From Punica granatum (taxonomy: Eukaryota > Streptophyta > Magnoliopsida > Myrtales > Lythraceae), in contig NC_045129.1 in NCBI RefSeq assembly GCF_007655135.1, positions 22,232,274-22,296,273 on the forward strand: a stretch of DNA of 64,000 nt, written 5' to 3'. Numbering within the stretch: position 1 is the first letter of the stretch; every line of letters begins with the position of its first letter. Below, one piece after another: positions 48,892 to 60,377 of this stretch. The translations under genes and the position numbers were made by a program. The notes under the pieces were generated by a model. That model did not search any database. It was not told the origin of the DNA and was given only the letters and a program-made list of their open reading frames with translations.

Positions 48892-49536
48892 ATGACACAA
48901 GAAAGTAGTGAAAATGATCAGAATAACGGAGGATATGATTACAACATGATGATCCGAGATATGCAGCAACAATTTGAGCGCATGAATGTGATGGTTGATT
49001 TGATTTACGATCGGTTGGAAAGGCGAGACAAGCGGATTGAACAGTTGCTAGATGGCTGTAACAAAGCTTTTGGTTCATCCTCTTGTAAATTGAAGTGGGG
49101 TTCTTCATCGAAGAAAGAAGAGAAAATAACCTTGAAGCCAATAAAAGAGAAACCAACAACCAAGTTTCAACCCAACGGTAAGGAGAATGGACATATTGCT
49201 TCTCAATTCCTAGACAGCGATGGTCGGAACACAACGCTATTGCCGCTTCCACCTAACCAAATGGATGAAGAGCAACTTCAAATCAAGCATTCCATTGGCG
49301 AGAAAAGTGAGGAATTCAAAAATATCTTCCTCGAACAAATGCCCCCAAAACAGTCACCAATCAAGTCGGTTGTCATAGATTCGAGGACGAATCCTTTTGA
49401 AGAGAGGGGGAATGATATAATCCAGCTAGAGGACCCTTCACACGGGCATGAGGAAGAATCCCAGGATGACAGGGTCGAGCATGAAGGCGAGCTTTGGGAT
49501 AAGCATGTTCAAGGTAGGGCAAGCACAAAAGCATGA
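48892..49536 (+). CDS. Gag-like protein with pol-tail C-terminus, unit C (intact)
   Basis: 214 codons, the only unbroken copy of the three. Residues 1-60 are gag-like and helical (MMIRDMQQQFERMNVM, DRLERRDKRIEQLL). Residues about 60-140 are a lysine-rich linker. Residues about 160-175 (SRTNPFEERGND) resemble the last residues of gypsy pol before the polypurine tract. The final about 40 residues are encoded inside the 3' LTR and end in an acidic, His-rich stretch. No zinc knuckle is visible. It could bind RNA and help packaging by a helper element; this is inference. Confidence 0.6.
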   Translation: MTQESSENDQNNGGYDYNMMIRDMQQQFERMNVMVDLIYDRLERRDKRIEQLLDGCNKAFGSSSCKLKWGSSSKKEEKITLKPIKEKPTTKFQPNGKENGHIASQFLDSDGRNTTLLPLPPNQMDEEQLQIKHSIGEKSEEFKNIFLEQMPPKQSPIKSVVIDSRTNPFEERGNDIIQLEDPSHGHEEESQDDRVEHEGELWDKHVQGRASTKA

Positions 49537-50359
49537 GCCAAGCAAATCAAACAACTCATGCAAAGGCTGTGATTGCATGTCTATGGAAGAGAAGTCGAGC
49601 ACTTGGGCGGGCTGCATGTGGAACAAGAAGTCACGACCGTTCATATCCTAGAAATCTATTTAGAAGATGATCGTAGTTCAAATGGCTGAATTTAGTTGTT
49701 TTTCAATAACTTTGGCCTATTTCATTTTTGGGTTCATTACACGTAGGATTTATTTTAGCCAAGTTCATTAGTCCAATTAGATCATCAGCTAGTATCTCTC
49801 TATAAATAGGCATGTGGCCTCCCTAGAGAAGATAGATCAGTTTTCATTCAACTTTGTGAGAAAGTTTTTCTCTGAGCTGTTCTGCAGTAACTTCGCCGAT
49901 ATTGCAAGTGTGATGACTTGTGATTCCCGATATTTATAATATTGGTTTCTAGCTCCTTATAGCTAGTGGGTCAATATTCCATATTATAATATTAGTTTTT
50001 GGCTCTCTATAGTCAGCAGGTCAATATTCCCTATCATTGAAACCTTCATTGGATGATCCCAAGTTTGATCTCATTCTATTATTGTTGGATCTCGTTGCGG
50101 GTTCGTCGAGCTTCGCATCACTTTTCCCATGTGTTTTTCATTCACTGGTCATTAATGATAACAAAGATACTAGTACAGTTTGGGAGGATAAGTAGGACTA
50201 ATAAGGAGCCTATATGAGAATATAACCTGAGCCGAGTAAATTTGCTACTGGTGCCTCTGGTTCCACTGCAATCTGCCGTCTAAACTTACATAGAATTTTG
50301 GATCCTTTCTTCATCTGTTATTATGTAATTAGGTGGTTTCTATTTTTAGGCTTTGTCGG

Positions 50360-51295
50360 GGATTCATGAAAGTCGACACAGACCATTGGGAATCTGCAAA
50401 TGATGGATTCATCTGAGGCAAAAGGCACTTGCTGAAGAGTATTACACTAGGAGGAAGCATACTCACTCCAACGAACCGAAAAAATTGTCTCACCCTCAAT
50501 GGTCAGACAACGCCGTGAGATCAGTCAATAGAGTTGAAAACCATGACTTTTAAAGGAGGTTGAAAGTCGACCTCAAGAATGATAGGAATGTCCTCATGCA
50601 GGAGTTTGTTAAACTGAGACAACTCTAGGAGCGTCGGGGAATAAGTTACCTGTATTGAGAGAGCGAGTTCAACGGATGGAAAAGAATCAGCAGCAGATGC
50701 TATCCTTCATAGTGATGGCCATGGAAAATCCAGTTTCTAGTTCAGCTGTTCCACCAAAAAATAATAACTTCCCTACGCTAGATTAAGGAAGAGCCATTAA
50801 TGGGGGGAAATAACCTCAGTTATTCTTTGATAGAAGGCTACTGAGTTATGAGCCTGTGCTGAATGGGTTACCAAATCCTAAGTTTTCTTTGGGTTCAAGG
50901 TTAGGAAAGCAAGTGGGCCAAATTCGGGTCAAACATTTGACGGGACGAAATATGCTTTCTTGGGTATTGACTTGTTGAAGATGCACATGGACTAGACTTC
51001 AAAGTTCACTTTAGAGGGGTTTATTATCCCTGATTTTCCTGATGTTGAATCATGAAGAGAGCTTCTTTTGGCAAGTCCTTTCATCACCAAAGAGACGAAG
51101 CAAGACAGGAAAGGGCCCATTTGCCCCACGATCTCCGACACTAACATGACGGAGTCTCACAATCTTGAGCGATTGATGGAACAAATTGGGAGATCTCAGG
51201 GGCTGGATGATAATGAAGCTGAATTTGATGGAGCTGATTCAGAGGACAATGAGAACTTGGGTTTACTGACTGAGCAAATGGTGTACTTGGTTTAG
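50360..51295 (+). pseudogene. Heat-shock factor exon 2 (HSFA8-like), decayed
   Basis: It completes the DNA-binding domain: GFMKVDTDHWESANDGFI, then TGA at 50414-50416 where the family has Arg (CGA to TGA). A frameshift follows at about 50440-50450, then RRKHTHSNEPKK. The oligomerisation coiled coil is recognisable (NVLMQEFVKLRQL, TAG at 50626-50628, RVQRMEKNQQQMLSFIVMAME, about 50570-50740). More stops follow. The last open part (51068-51295) holds ASPFITKETKQDRK and ends LLTEQMVYLV, like the C-terminal end of HSFA8 proteins. Exon 1 is at 39177-39425. Confidence 0.85.
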
Positions 51296-52005
51296 AACCA
51301 ACTTCCCTTCTTGAGCCTCAAATACTTCATGAGAGTTGAAGGATAGCTTCGGGATTCCACATAGTATATAAAACCAATTAATGTTTGAAGCACCGAATTT
51401 TGTTAACATGCTTATAAGGAAATATAATAGCGAAGGTGTAAGTCCAACTCTTCGCTTTCAACTACACATCGCTTAATTTTCGGTTAAGTTTTCAGCATGA
51501 TGATTTATTTTGCTTTGTTTGCTCCTGGGCAAGTGATTCATGACCTTTTCATATGCAAGAACTAGTGGATAGAATGTGGAAGTACTCGCATCTTTTATTG
51601 AAGAGATCATATCTTTTTTAATGCTCTTCATAATCATATATAGCTTTTGAGAGATATCGTTCCGCGATATCTCAAATGTGCATGTCACGCCCTGTGTGGC
51701 TATGCTGTAATTATTAATGGCATAATTCATATTAGTTATTCTCATTGTTCATTCTCTAATGTGAATCCCTCGATCACATTGCATCCCCAACTATATCTCA
51801 TTCTGGCAATGCCTGTCTAGTCTACCGAACTATGCCTCCTAGAGATTAAGTCTAGATGTAAAGGCAGAGCACCCACCATTGGTGTTTGCATTACACGATG
51901 AAGGTCAAATATAACCGATACTCGGTATAATGCTAGTCACCAATGGGGGAGGCACAAGGAAAAACGCAAGGTAGAATCTAGTGAAAGTAAAAGCAAACTC
52001 CAAGG
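51296..52005. other. Region after the HSF pseudogene, no gene
   Basis: AT-rich. The first few hundred bases may be the old 3' untranslated region. The 90-codon minus frame (51473-51745) has no recognised domain. Confidence 0.5.
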
Positions 52006-52500
52006 CCACGTTTGGTAGGTTGGATAAAGAGTGGGATGTGATTTCTTAAAATCATAAACCTATTCACTAGGATATAATTTTTAGGGAGTTAATCCTAAGT
52101 AAGGGTGGGTTTTATGGTAAATTACGATAATATTTTTGGTAAAAATTGAAATGTACATGCTAATTGTTTAAATTCACAGGAAATGACATTATAAGAATTG
52201 AAGAAGGGAGAGGGGTGGCGGGGGCCTAGACCATCCCAGGCGAGGTGGCTAGCGACCTCGGGAGCCGGCTACCCATTTCTTTGCTTCCTCCAATAATTGT
52301 TCTTTATTTTTCAAAGAAATTTTTAAATAATTATCTATGAACACATTTGTCATTTCATTTTTATATTTCAAACTCAGTTCTTGATATACTCCAAATATAT
52401 TAGGATATTGAATAACTTTTGGCATTTAAAATTTAATTTCATGCTTCCTCCATCTCTATCCTTAACCCGATGATCAAATACCACCCCATATGTTTGTCAG
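52006..52500. mobile_element. Possible MITE
   Basis: The left end (GGCCACGTTTGGTAGGTTGG) and the reverse complement of the right end (GGGGTGGTATTTGATCATCG) share the GTTTGGT-type wording often seen at plant MITE ends, and the middle holds a GC-rich block (52205-52275). The inverted match is weak. Confidence 0.3.
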
Positions 52501-52567
52501 GAACCCAATCGTAAAGGAGAGAGAAGAATGTTGTTGGGAATTTGCAAAATATTATTTGTTTTAGAGG

Positions 52568-52880
52568 TTTTTATCTAAAATGGTCTATGGTTTACCCGTT
52601 TTGTCAAATCTATCACATAGTTTACTTTTTGTATCAAATTTATCTCGGAGTTATTTTTTCCGTCAACATCTAACGGTCGTGCTGACGTGGCACGTGGAGA
52701 GATAGTGGGTCACACTTGCCACGTGGACTCCACGTCAGCACGGCCGTTAGATGTCGACGGAAAAGATAACGCCGGGATAGATTTGATGCAAAAAGTAAAC
52801 TATGTGATAGATTTGACCAAAAAAAACATATGATAAATTTGATAAAACGGGTAGATCATGAGCCATTTTAGATAAATTTC
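52568..52880. mobile_element. Foldback MITE with long inverted arms
   Basis: Almost the whole element is an inverted repeat about 150 bp per arm. TTATCTAAAATGG, ACCCGTTTTGTCAAATCTATCAC and CCGTCAACATCTAACGG on the left reappear inverted on the right, with the centre near 52715. It is related to 2050-2425. No coding capacity. Confidence 0.8.
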
Positions 52881-54940
52881 ACTTTGTTTTATGCTAATGA
52901 TGTCGTGCATTTCTCGTAAACAATTTCTCTCCCCGTTTCTCTTCCTCAATGGGTCTAAAAGCTCTAGGAAGGCTTTTATCCACCCAACTTAATTAACCAC
53001 CGCCTCTTTCCTGATGGTTTTTTTTTTATCGAGGACTCTGACCGCGATCGTCAAAAATTTTTTTCCGAGCAGTTACACTCTTACGAAAAATGGTATAGGC
53101 AAAAGATTGACTGAACACAGCCTGCACGCTTCTTTTATTGAAACACGCCATATGGAATCTGTAATCACCTTCACTTATCTTTTGATGTCATATAAGACTC
53201 GGTGGAAACCCGCCGCATTGCCTAGGTGTATTAAAACACTAATACAATTTAATTTATTTGAACATCAATATATGAATATTTTAATTCATCGAGAGGCTTC
53301 TTTTTCTAGATTGCATTTAATATTAATTCATGAGTACACATAAGTCTGTATTTTTTCAAACAAATATTTAAATGTTTCTTCATGAATTGAGATTTAAAAA
53401 AAAAACTTTTATGTATGTTAAGGATCATATTAATGATATTACTTGATTAGTAGTTGAAGAGATATTGAATACAAATGGTGAATATTGAAAAAAGACTGGT
53501 GTGGTAATTTTTCACTGCGTTTGTCTGCTTTTATATAGTACTAGCGACGATTAAGAAATAATATGAGAATATTTAATCGACTGAGTCTAGTACCACGGAT
53601 AATGTCTCGTAACAATGAAATCAAATGAATCATGATAAAATAGGGCAACGTCAACCAGGCATTTCAATGATTTCATTCAGGGATGAAGCCACGTTGATGT
53701 CAGGAGGGGAATCGAACAAGTATCAAGAGTTCCCTTCCTCCATTTGCTTCTCCTCAAGAAAAATTCAGCGAGTAATATTAATAAAATAAAAAAATAAGGG
53801 ATTGAATGGGATGACAGACTTTCATTTCGAATCCCTAAAATCAGAATTTCGATCAATCACACATCATAGTATCCTAGGCCTGCTAATTCTTTAAGAGGTT
53901 TATCTAAAAGATTCGCGATATAATTAGAAAAGCGTTTCAAATACTACGTGTGTTACTGGACATGCCAGTTTGATGTATTCCATTTGATATCTTTGTACTC
54001 AAGAATCAAATCTGACTCCGCATTGTGCAAATAATTTCAGGTCTTCTTTTTCATTTTCGATTACTCGATAATTTTCACAAGAGCAATTTCTACAAAGAGC
54101 AAAAATTCTTTCACAAAATAATCCATCTATTTTCTTGTCTCTTTTGACCCTCTTGTTACCATTATGGACCAAGGATTGAGGTATGCTTTAAATATATTTA
54201 CATATAATTTTTTAAATTTTAATAAAATTCCTTATATTCATCCTTTTTAACTTGAAAAAAATTATTCTACTGCTCGCTCCCTCAATAATATCACCTCTAT
54301 ATCAAATCCCGGATCCACCCTTGATCTAAATTACTTTTGTTATTTTATTATATATTTATAGCGAGTTTGTCGCTCACGAGGGAGGCCATGGTTAAAGCAC
54401 TAGGGAGGGTTGAGAATTGAATGCTGTACTGTTTTGCATTTCAATAAAATTACGAGTAAGTATCACCGTGAGGAATTTTTTTTTTAATATTTAGTGTTGG
54501 TTTTTCAACTGACAAAAAAGTTCGATGCGTCTAAATCAACAAAAATAAAAGAAAATAATTGTACGGAGAATTTTATTTGTGAGAATCAAAATCAAATCTG
54601 TTATAGTTCCAGTGAGAAGCGTGTCCCATTCCGAGTGCACCGCATCCTCTTTTCTATTCTCATAATGAATTTTTTTTTATTTTTGGGTGAATTATGGGCC
54701 TGCCCGATATTTTTATAATGATTTTAAGGGGTGCTATTTTGACCGCGTTGTCTCCATCGTCCTCTCTCTCATTAACTTAAGCCACCAACCATCTATTCTC
54801 TCTCACAGTACCATTTAGATTGGAACGACGAAAAATAGACGACAACCGAGCAAAGCATATCCATCAATCAGATCTCCGGGCACTTATCATCACGTGGGAG
54901 GCCAAACCCATACACAGCATCATCTGTGAGCTGTAAGAGC
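52881..54940. other. Intergenic region upstream of the MATE gene
   Basis: AT-rich. 53681 (CAGGGATGAAGCCACG) and about 54305-54330 (CCCGGATCCACCCTTGATC) could be imperfect inverted ends of an old transposon. The 53014-53343 frame has no recognised domain. The last 200 bp before 54941 contain pyrimidine-rich CTCTCTCT runs typical of plant 5' untranslated regions. No clear TATA box could be assigned. Confidence 0.45.
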
Positions 54941-57900
54941 ATGAAGAGTTCCGACACCTCGACTGCCCTCCTAGGAGCTTCTTCTGGCGGAGGAGGGGAG
55001 AAAACGCCTAAGGGGCGGCGGTGGCTGTGGTGGATAACTTTCGATGCGGCTGAGGCAAAGAGGCAGGCCCTGTTTTCGCTCCCGTTGATCCTGACCAACC
55101 TCTTCTACTACGGCATCGTTCTGATATCTGTCATGTTTGCTGGCCACCTCGGTGAGCTGGAGCTCGCTGGCGCCACCCTCGCCAACTCCTGGGCCACCGT
55201 CACTGGCTTCGCTTTTATGGTAACCGGCCCTTTCTCCCTCTCTATCGGTTTTTGATTATACATAAGTATAATATGTGTCAAGTCAAATGATTAGTGCATA
55301 TATTATTAAGATAATATGTAATAACATATGTCATCGTGTTTTACAAACTAATCGCATGATAAAATTTATCCTAAATGGCATATTATTAGAAAGAAAAATA
55401 AAATAAATTCATGATGGTGGTAGAGAGGAAAAAGCTGAGAATAAGAGTTGGAATTTTGTTCTTTGGACTTATTAGGCCTGAAAGAAACCATAAAAAAATA
55501 ATTATTAATTAATTGCTTTTGTTCTTTTATCTTCGGTTTTTAGCATTTCCCAAAGTGATGCTGGACTGGTCATTGTCGGTTGGTCACGCTGCCCATCTCA
55601 ATTAAGTTTCGAGAAAAATTATACATATAGTCCTCTAAATTTGAATGCTTATATATAGGAAAAAATAAAGGTGATTGTGATTCATAGCCACGGACCGCAA
55701 TCGTGAGATAGGTCGTAACACACTAAGCCAGGACATAGTAACTCTTTATGCAAGGAATGATAATGCAAAATATAATCTCGTGACTGGAGGTATAGGTCTA
55801 AAGTGACCTCCCTTAAGGTGGTGGTGCCCGTCGACATCGTTCCCTATCGGCTGCCGTCGTCTCTCTCCCTCTCAGTTTATCATCCTCCATTTAACAGATA
55901 GTACCATTTGAGTTGAGGTTATACATTGCCTCAAATTTCGAATAGGTTCACAAGTTTAATATTATTAGTTTAGTTGTTATTAATTTTTTATAAATTTTAC
56001 AAATAATTTTTATTCCAAAATTTGTCGTGTCAATAATCTTTACAAAAGTCAAGTGATATAATTGTGATGAATAAGAAATTTAACGTTGAGGCAAAATTAA
56101 ACTAAAGAACAAAGAATATGATAAAAGAAATAGCAAAAAAATATTGAGGACCAAAATTAAATTTTTTTCTAATAATTATTTTGATAAAATGATCTAAATA
56201 GAAAAGTAGTCAAAGGTATTGGATGAAATCGAACCAACAAAAAGGAAAATGATTAAAACAAAAACATATTCGAAAGTATAAGATGTAAATGACCAAAAAA
56301 ACAAAAGGGTCTAAAACAGAAAAGTAGTTAAACCTAGAGAACCAAATGTACAGTTTTCCCAAGTATTTATAACAGTCCTGTTAATGTTTATCATGCCCGT
56401 CATGTCACCTTCTTAATTTAACTATTTCGGGGTAATTTTCTATGCTAGTACCCTAGTTATATTTCGGGATCATTGGATAATCCTATGGTATAACAGTCGC
56501 ATTCTCATTTTAGATTGGTTTAAGTGGAGCTCTCGAGACGCTATGCGGGCAAGGATTTGGAGCCAAGCTGTACCGAACCCTTGGGATCCATCTCCAAACA
56601 TCGTGTATCATATCATTCATATTTGCCATCCTCATCTCCATCCTCTGGTACTTCACCGAACCAGTATTGGTCCTACTGCACCAGGAGCCAGAAATTGCAG
56701 AGACCGCCGCACTCTACATAAAGTTCCTCATCCCGGGGATCTTTGCTTATGCATTCTTACAAAACATCCTGAGATTTCTTCAGACGCAGACCATTCTTTT
56801 ACCCCTTGTGATCTTGTCGTTCATCCCTTTAGTCATTCACATTGCTATTGCATACTCCCTGGTCCATTGGACTGCTCTCGGCTTTGAGGGAGCCCCACTG
56901 GCTGCTTCGGTTTCGCTTTGGCTGTCATTTCTCGTGTTGGCTCTCTACGTGACCTGTTCAAACCAATGCAAGCATTCATGGGGGGGATTCTCTGTAGAGC
57001 CATTCCAGTACATAGCCTTTAACCTGAAACTGGCCTTGCCCTCTGCAGCAATGGTATGGTAGGTGAGCATCTATATATATAGTTGAAAATTTGTTTAATT
57101 AGTTCTGAAAAATATAATCCATCTGCAGCTTGGAATACTGGGCTTTCGAGATTTTAGTTTTCCTCGCGGGTTTGATGATGGATGCACAAACAACCACGTC
57201 TTTGATTGCGATTTGGTATGTTCAAATTTCCGTCTCTATCTTTTGGGTATATGCTTTTTGTTCAAATCTAACTTATGTTGCTATCAAAGCGTGAATACAG
57301 AAGCCGTCGCCTACATGATCACATATGGACTTAGCTCTGCTGCAAGGTTTGTAAAATCTCCTCCATTTTGTTATTAGCTTTTCACGAATATTTTTATGCA
57401 TATCCAATCTAAAAAAGAAGTATTTTGCAGCACGAGAGTGTCAAATGAGTTGGGTGCAGGCAATGTAGATCAAGCAAAGAATGCCATGGCCATGACCTTG
57501 AAGTTCTCTATCATGCTCGCCATAACTTTCGTGCTCGCTCTAGCCTTTGGCCACAACTTGTGGGCCGGCCTCTTCAGTGGAAGTTCCACAATAATAAAGG
57601 AGTTCGCTTCCATGACACCATTTGTTGCCATCTCGATAACGCTCGACTCTATACAGGGCGTCTTATCAGGTTATATCAACTTTTCGGAATAACAGAAAAC
57701 AAACAAATTTTTGTCTGCTTATCGATTGTATTTCTGGAAGAAAAGAAAACAAAGTATTAAGTGCTTTCAGGGGTGGCTAGAGGATGTGGGTGGCAACATA
57801 TAGCTGTGTGGGTTAACTTAGCGGCCTTTTATCTCATTGGAATGCCGGTCGCCGTTCTCCTCAGTTTTAAGTTTAATCTACATGCTAAGGTAAGACTATC

Positions 57901-58180
57901 AATCATCTAGCCCGACCTGACAATAGCATTAAGCAAGCCCCACACAAACATCAAATTTATTTGGGACACGTATTTGATGAACAGAGTTTTCTTTAAATAT
58001 TTTTTTGTGCTAAACGATTTTCATTGGCTTTTGTGTCTGCCGATACAGGGATTATGGATAGGCCTAATATGCGGCCTCTTATCCCAAGCTCTCACCCTCT
58101 TGGTTATAACGATCCGAGGGAGATGGAGTAGAGTCAATCTCTCCATCAACGACGATGACGAGAATCAAGTTATCGCATAA
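54941..58180 (+). CDS. MATE efflux transporter (DTX18/DTX19/ALF5-like), seven exons
   Basis: MATE proteins export small organic compounds from the cytosol against a cation gradient; ALF5-type members protect roots from toxic compounds. Exons by GT-AG sites and frame: 54941-55219, 56514-57058, 57129-57215, 57290-57346, 57431-57669, 57771-57889, 58049-58180, giving about 485 residues, the normal family length. Exon 1 encodes a short basic N-terminus, the first helix ([12 protein letters not shown]) and [22 protein letters not shown]. Exon 2 starts [20 protein letters not shown], a signature MATE block, and has several helices. Exons 3-5 carry [42 protein letters not shown] and [13 protein letters not shown]. 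Exons 6-7 carry ARGCGWQ and [11 protein letters not shown]. No stop or frameshift lies in the spliced frame. I chose the ATG at 54941; the frame extends upstream only to a GTG. The 1.3-kb first intron contains no other gene. Confidence 0.9.
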
Positions 58181-58280
58181 CATTTATATGCAAAAGAAGA
58201 TCTGTTAAGAAACTAGTTTTTTTTTTTTTGCTGGGTTGTCCAGAAACTAGTTAAGATTGATAACAATTGCGAATTTGTAA

Positions 58281-58707
58281 GGGTAAATTGCACCGGTGGT
58301 CTAAAAAATTTTACAAATGTTTTAATATGGCACAAAAAGTTTTTTTTTTAACTTGATGGTACAAAGCGCTTTAAAGTTGTTTTAGTATAGTATAAACCGT
58401 CATCTCGTCATTGACGTTGTCAAGCCATACTTTACAAGACTGAAAATTTTACACTATCATGTAACTTACGTTAAACATTTTGTACTATTAAGTTAAAACT
58501 TCAAAATATTTTGCACTATCATGTAACGTTCCACAAAAATCGATTTTTCACCATCAACATCAGCTTGACGGTGTCAATTGCGAGATGACGGTTTGTACTA
58601 TACTGAAATAACTTTGAAACATTTTGTGCCATCAAATAGCAAAAAAAAAAACTTATATCATATTGAAACATTTGTAAAATTTTTTGGACCACCAAAGTAA
58701 TTTACCT
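58281..58707. mobile_element. Mutator-type MITE just after the MATE gene
   Basis: Inverted ends GGGTAAATTGCACCGGTGG and its counterpart (AGGTAAATTACTTTGGTGG on the other strand). The inverted arms run more than 50 bp inward. It is flanked by a perfect 9-bp duplication AATTTGTAA (58272-58280 and 58708-58716). Same family as 6936-7413. It starts 100 bp after the MATE stop codon, so it may be part of that gene's 3' untranslated region or poly(A) region. Confidence 0.88.
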
Positions 58708-58841
58708 AATTTGTAAACAAAAACCTCTGAGAAAATCTTAGTTGATCAATTTGGTGAGGAAATGCCAACAAAAGATAACCAACTCAGATGTGGGGCCCCA
58801 TAATTCTCTCCCACGTAACTCTGTTATGTGCTGCTATTGTT

Positions 58842-60377
58842 AAATCGTCCTACAATAAGTTTGCCTTTTTTTAATATCAAGTCCTATAAGCCTCATTTTA
58901 ACTTTTTTTAGTTTTAAATATTTGTTGTGTTAGATACTTATGATACAATTGGTGACTGATCATTAATCGGTGCTAACGTGGATGTAAACGACATTAAATC
59001 TTTTTTACCTGTATTTAAAATACTTACATGGAAATTAAAAGAATTAAAACAATTAACCAAAATTAAATAAAATGCAGAAAAAAAATCAAAAAATATTAAT
59101 TAAAAAATTAATACTTTTGAAAATTTTAAAAAACTTAAAAAATTTTAAATAAATTTAAAAAGTTTAAGGAAAAATAGAAGAAAAATTACACAAATTAATT
59201 AAATTTATAGAAAAAGTGCGAGGTTGTCGAAGGTTATGGTCGGAGGGGTCCCATTTCTGATCCTTCCCTCATTCTTGTCTCTCTCTTTCAAAGAGAATAT
59301 GAGGGAAAGACCAGATCTGGTGCTAGGCTCCCCCTCTCGATTACCCCTGCCTCTTGCGAGGTTGACAGGGGCTTAAAGCCTCTGACAACCTTATCAGGAA
59401 GAAGGACTAGCCTGAAGAGGTCCCCCAGTCTAGCCCTTCCCTTTTATATTTTCCTTTTATGAACTTTTTGTAATTTTTTAGAACATTTATTTTAATATTT
59501 CTGAATATTTATGTATTTTCTTGTTTATAAAAAAATGGATTTTTTTGTAAATTTAATTATATTTGATTTTAAATTTTTTTGAATTTAATGTAGTTTTTCT
59601 TCTATTTTTATAAAACTTTAAAATTTTTAAAAAATTAATTTTGGTTCATTTTATTCAATTTTTATTTTTATTTTTTACTTTTTATTTGTTTAAATCTTTA
59701 AGATGGTTGGTCCATACGTACCATGTTAATGGCTAGCCAAGCATTTTCACATCATTACATCCACATCATCGCCCGTTAACGACCGACAAGGAATGGACCA
59801 AAACTGTCACTTTTTGATATGATTTAGAATTGATTTTTACAAAGTTGAACTTATAGGACTTAGATGCTTTTAGGAGCTGTTGAACTTATATGATCGCTTT
59901 GTTTGTTTATGAAGTATTATTTACTCCACTTAACATCACTTTACTTTTTCTTCAATTTGGCAATACAATCATTACATTTTTATTTTTTTTCTTCAATATA
60001 ATAATAAATTCGCTCACATAATTTTTCTTAACTATCATTAGAATTAATTTTTTAATACTAAATTCTTTCAACTATTCATTACTTTCGCCACAATTCAACA
60101 ACACAAATATTACTTTTTTTATATTCTTCATCAATTTAACAATAAATTCTCACGAATACTTTTTCTAACCATTATTATAACCCCACTTAGGTATTTTAAA
60201 TATGGGTAAAAAAGATCTAACGCCATTTATGTCCATGTTAGTACCAGTTAATGGTCAATCATAATTTGGATCATAAGTATCTAACTGAGTAAACATTTAG
60301 AACTAAAAAAATCAAAATGAAACCTATAAGACTTGATGTCAAATAAATGTAAACTTATAAGACCATTTTTGTAATTC
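58842..60377. mobile_element. Large foldback element
   Basis: The outer arms (about 58845-59035 and 60180-60377) are inverted copies. Shared words, one read in reverse complement, include AGTCCTATAAGCCTCATTTTAAC, TTAGATACTTATGAT and TTTTTTACCTGTATTTAAAATAC. The inner part has a second, weaker inverted pair and a GC-richer block at 59219-59440. The arm wording is like that of 35574-36425. No coding capacity was recognised. Confidence 0.7.

Larger units (their letters stand above)
47230..50120 (+). mobile_element. Non-autonomous gypsy element, tandem unit C
   Basis: 5' LTR 47230-47955, primer-binding site TGGTATCAGAGC at 47958-47969, intact gag-like ORF, purine tract AGAGAGGGGGAA at 49401-49412, 3' LTR 49413-50120 ending TTCGCATCA. 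It is the last unit; after it the HSF intron resumes. Confidence 0.9.
39426..50359 (+). other. HSF intron, expanded by LTR elements
   Basis: About 10.9 kb between the two HSF exons. The outer parts (39426-40047 and 50121-50359) look like original AT-rich intron. The rest is a tandem array of non-autonomous LTR elements. The acceptor is probably the AG in TATTTTTAG near 50349, but the exact junction is uncertain because GCTTTGTCGG intervenes before the conserved exon sequence. Confidence 0.65.

Noticed and set aside
40048..50120. Three independent insertions as the origin of the array
   Set aside because: Units B and C are preceded by the same 500-bp non-element spacer, and no unit has its own target duplication.
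54926..55255. A longer MATE start at 54926
   Set aside because: That codon is GTG, which is not a normal plant start. The ATG at 54941 fits family length.
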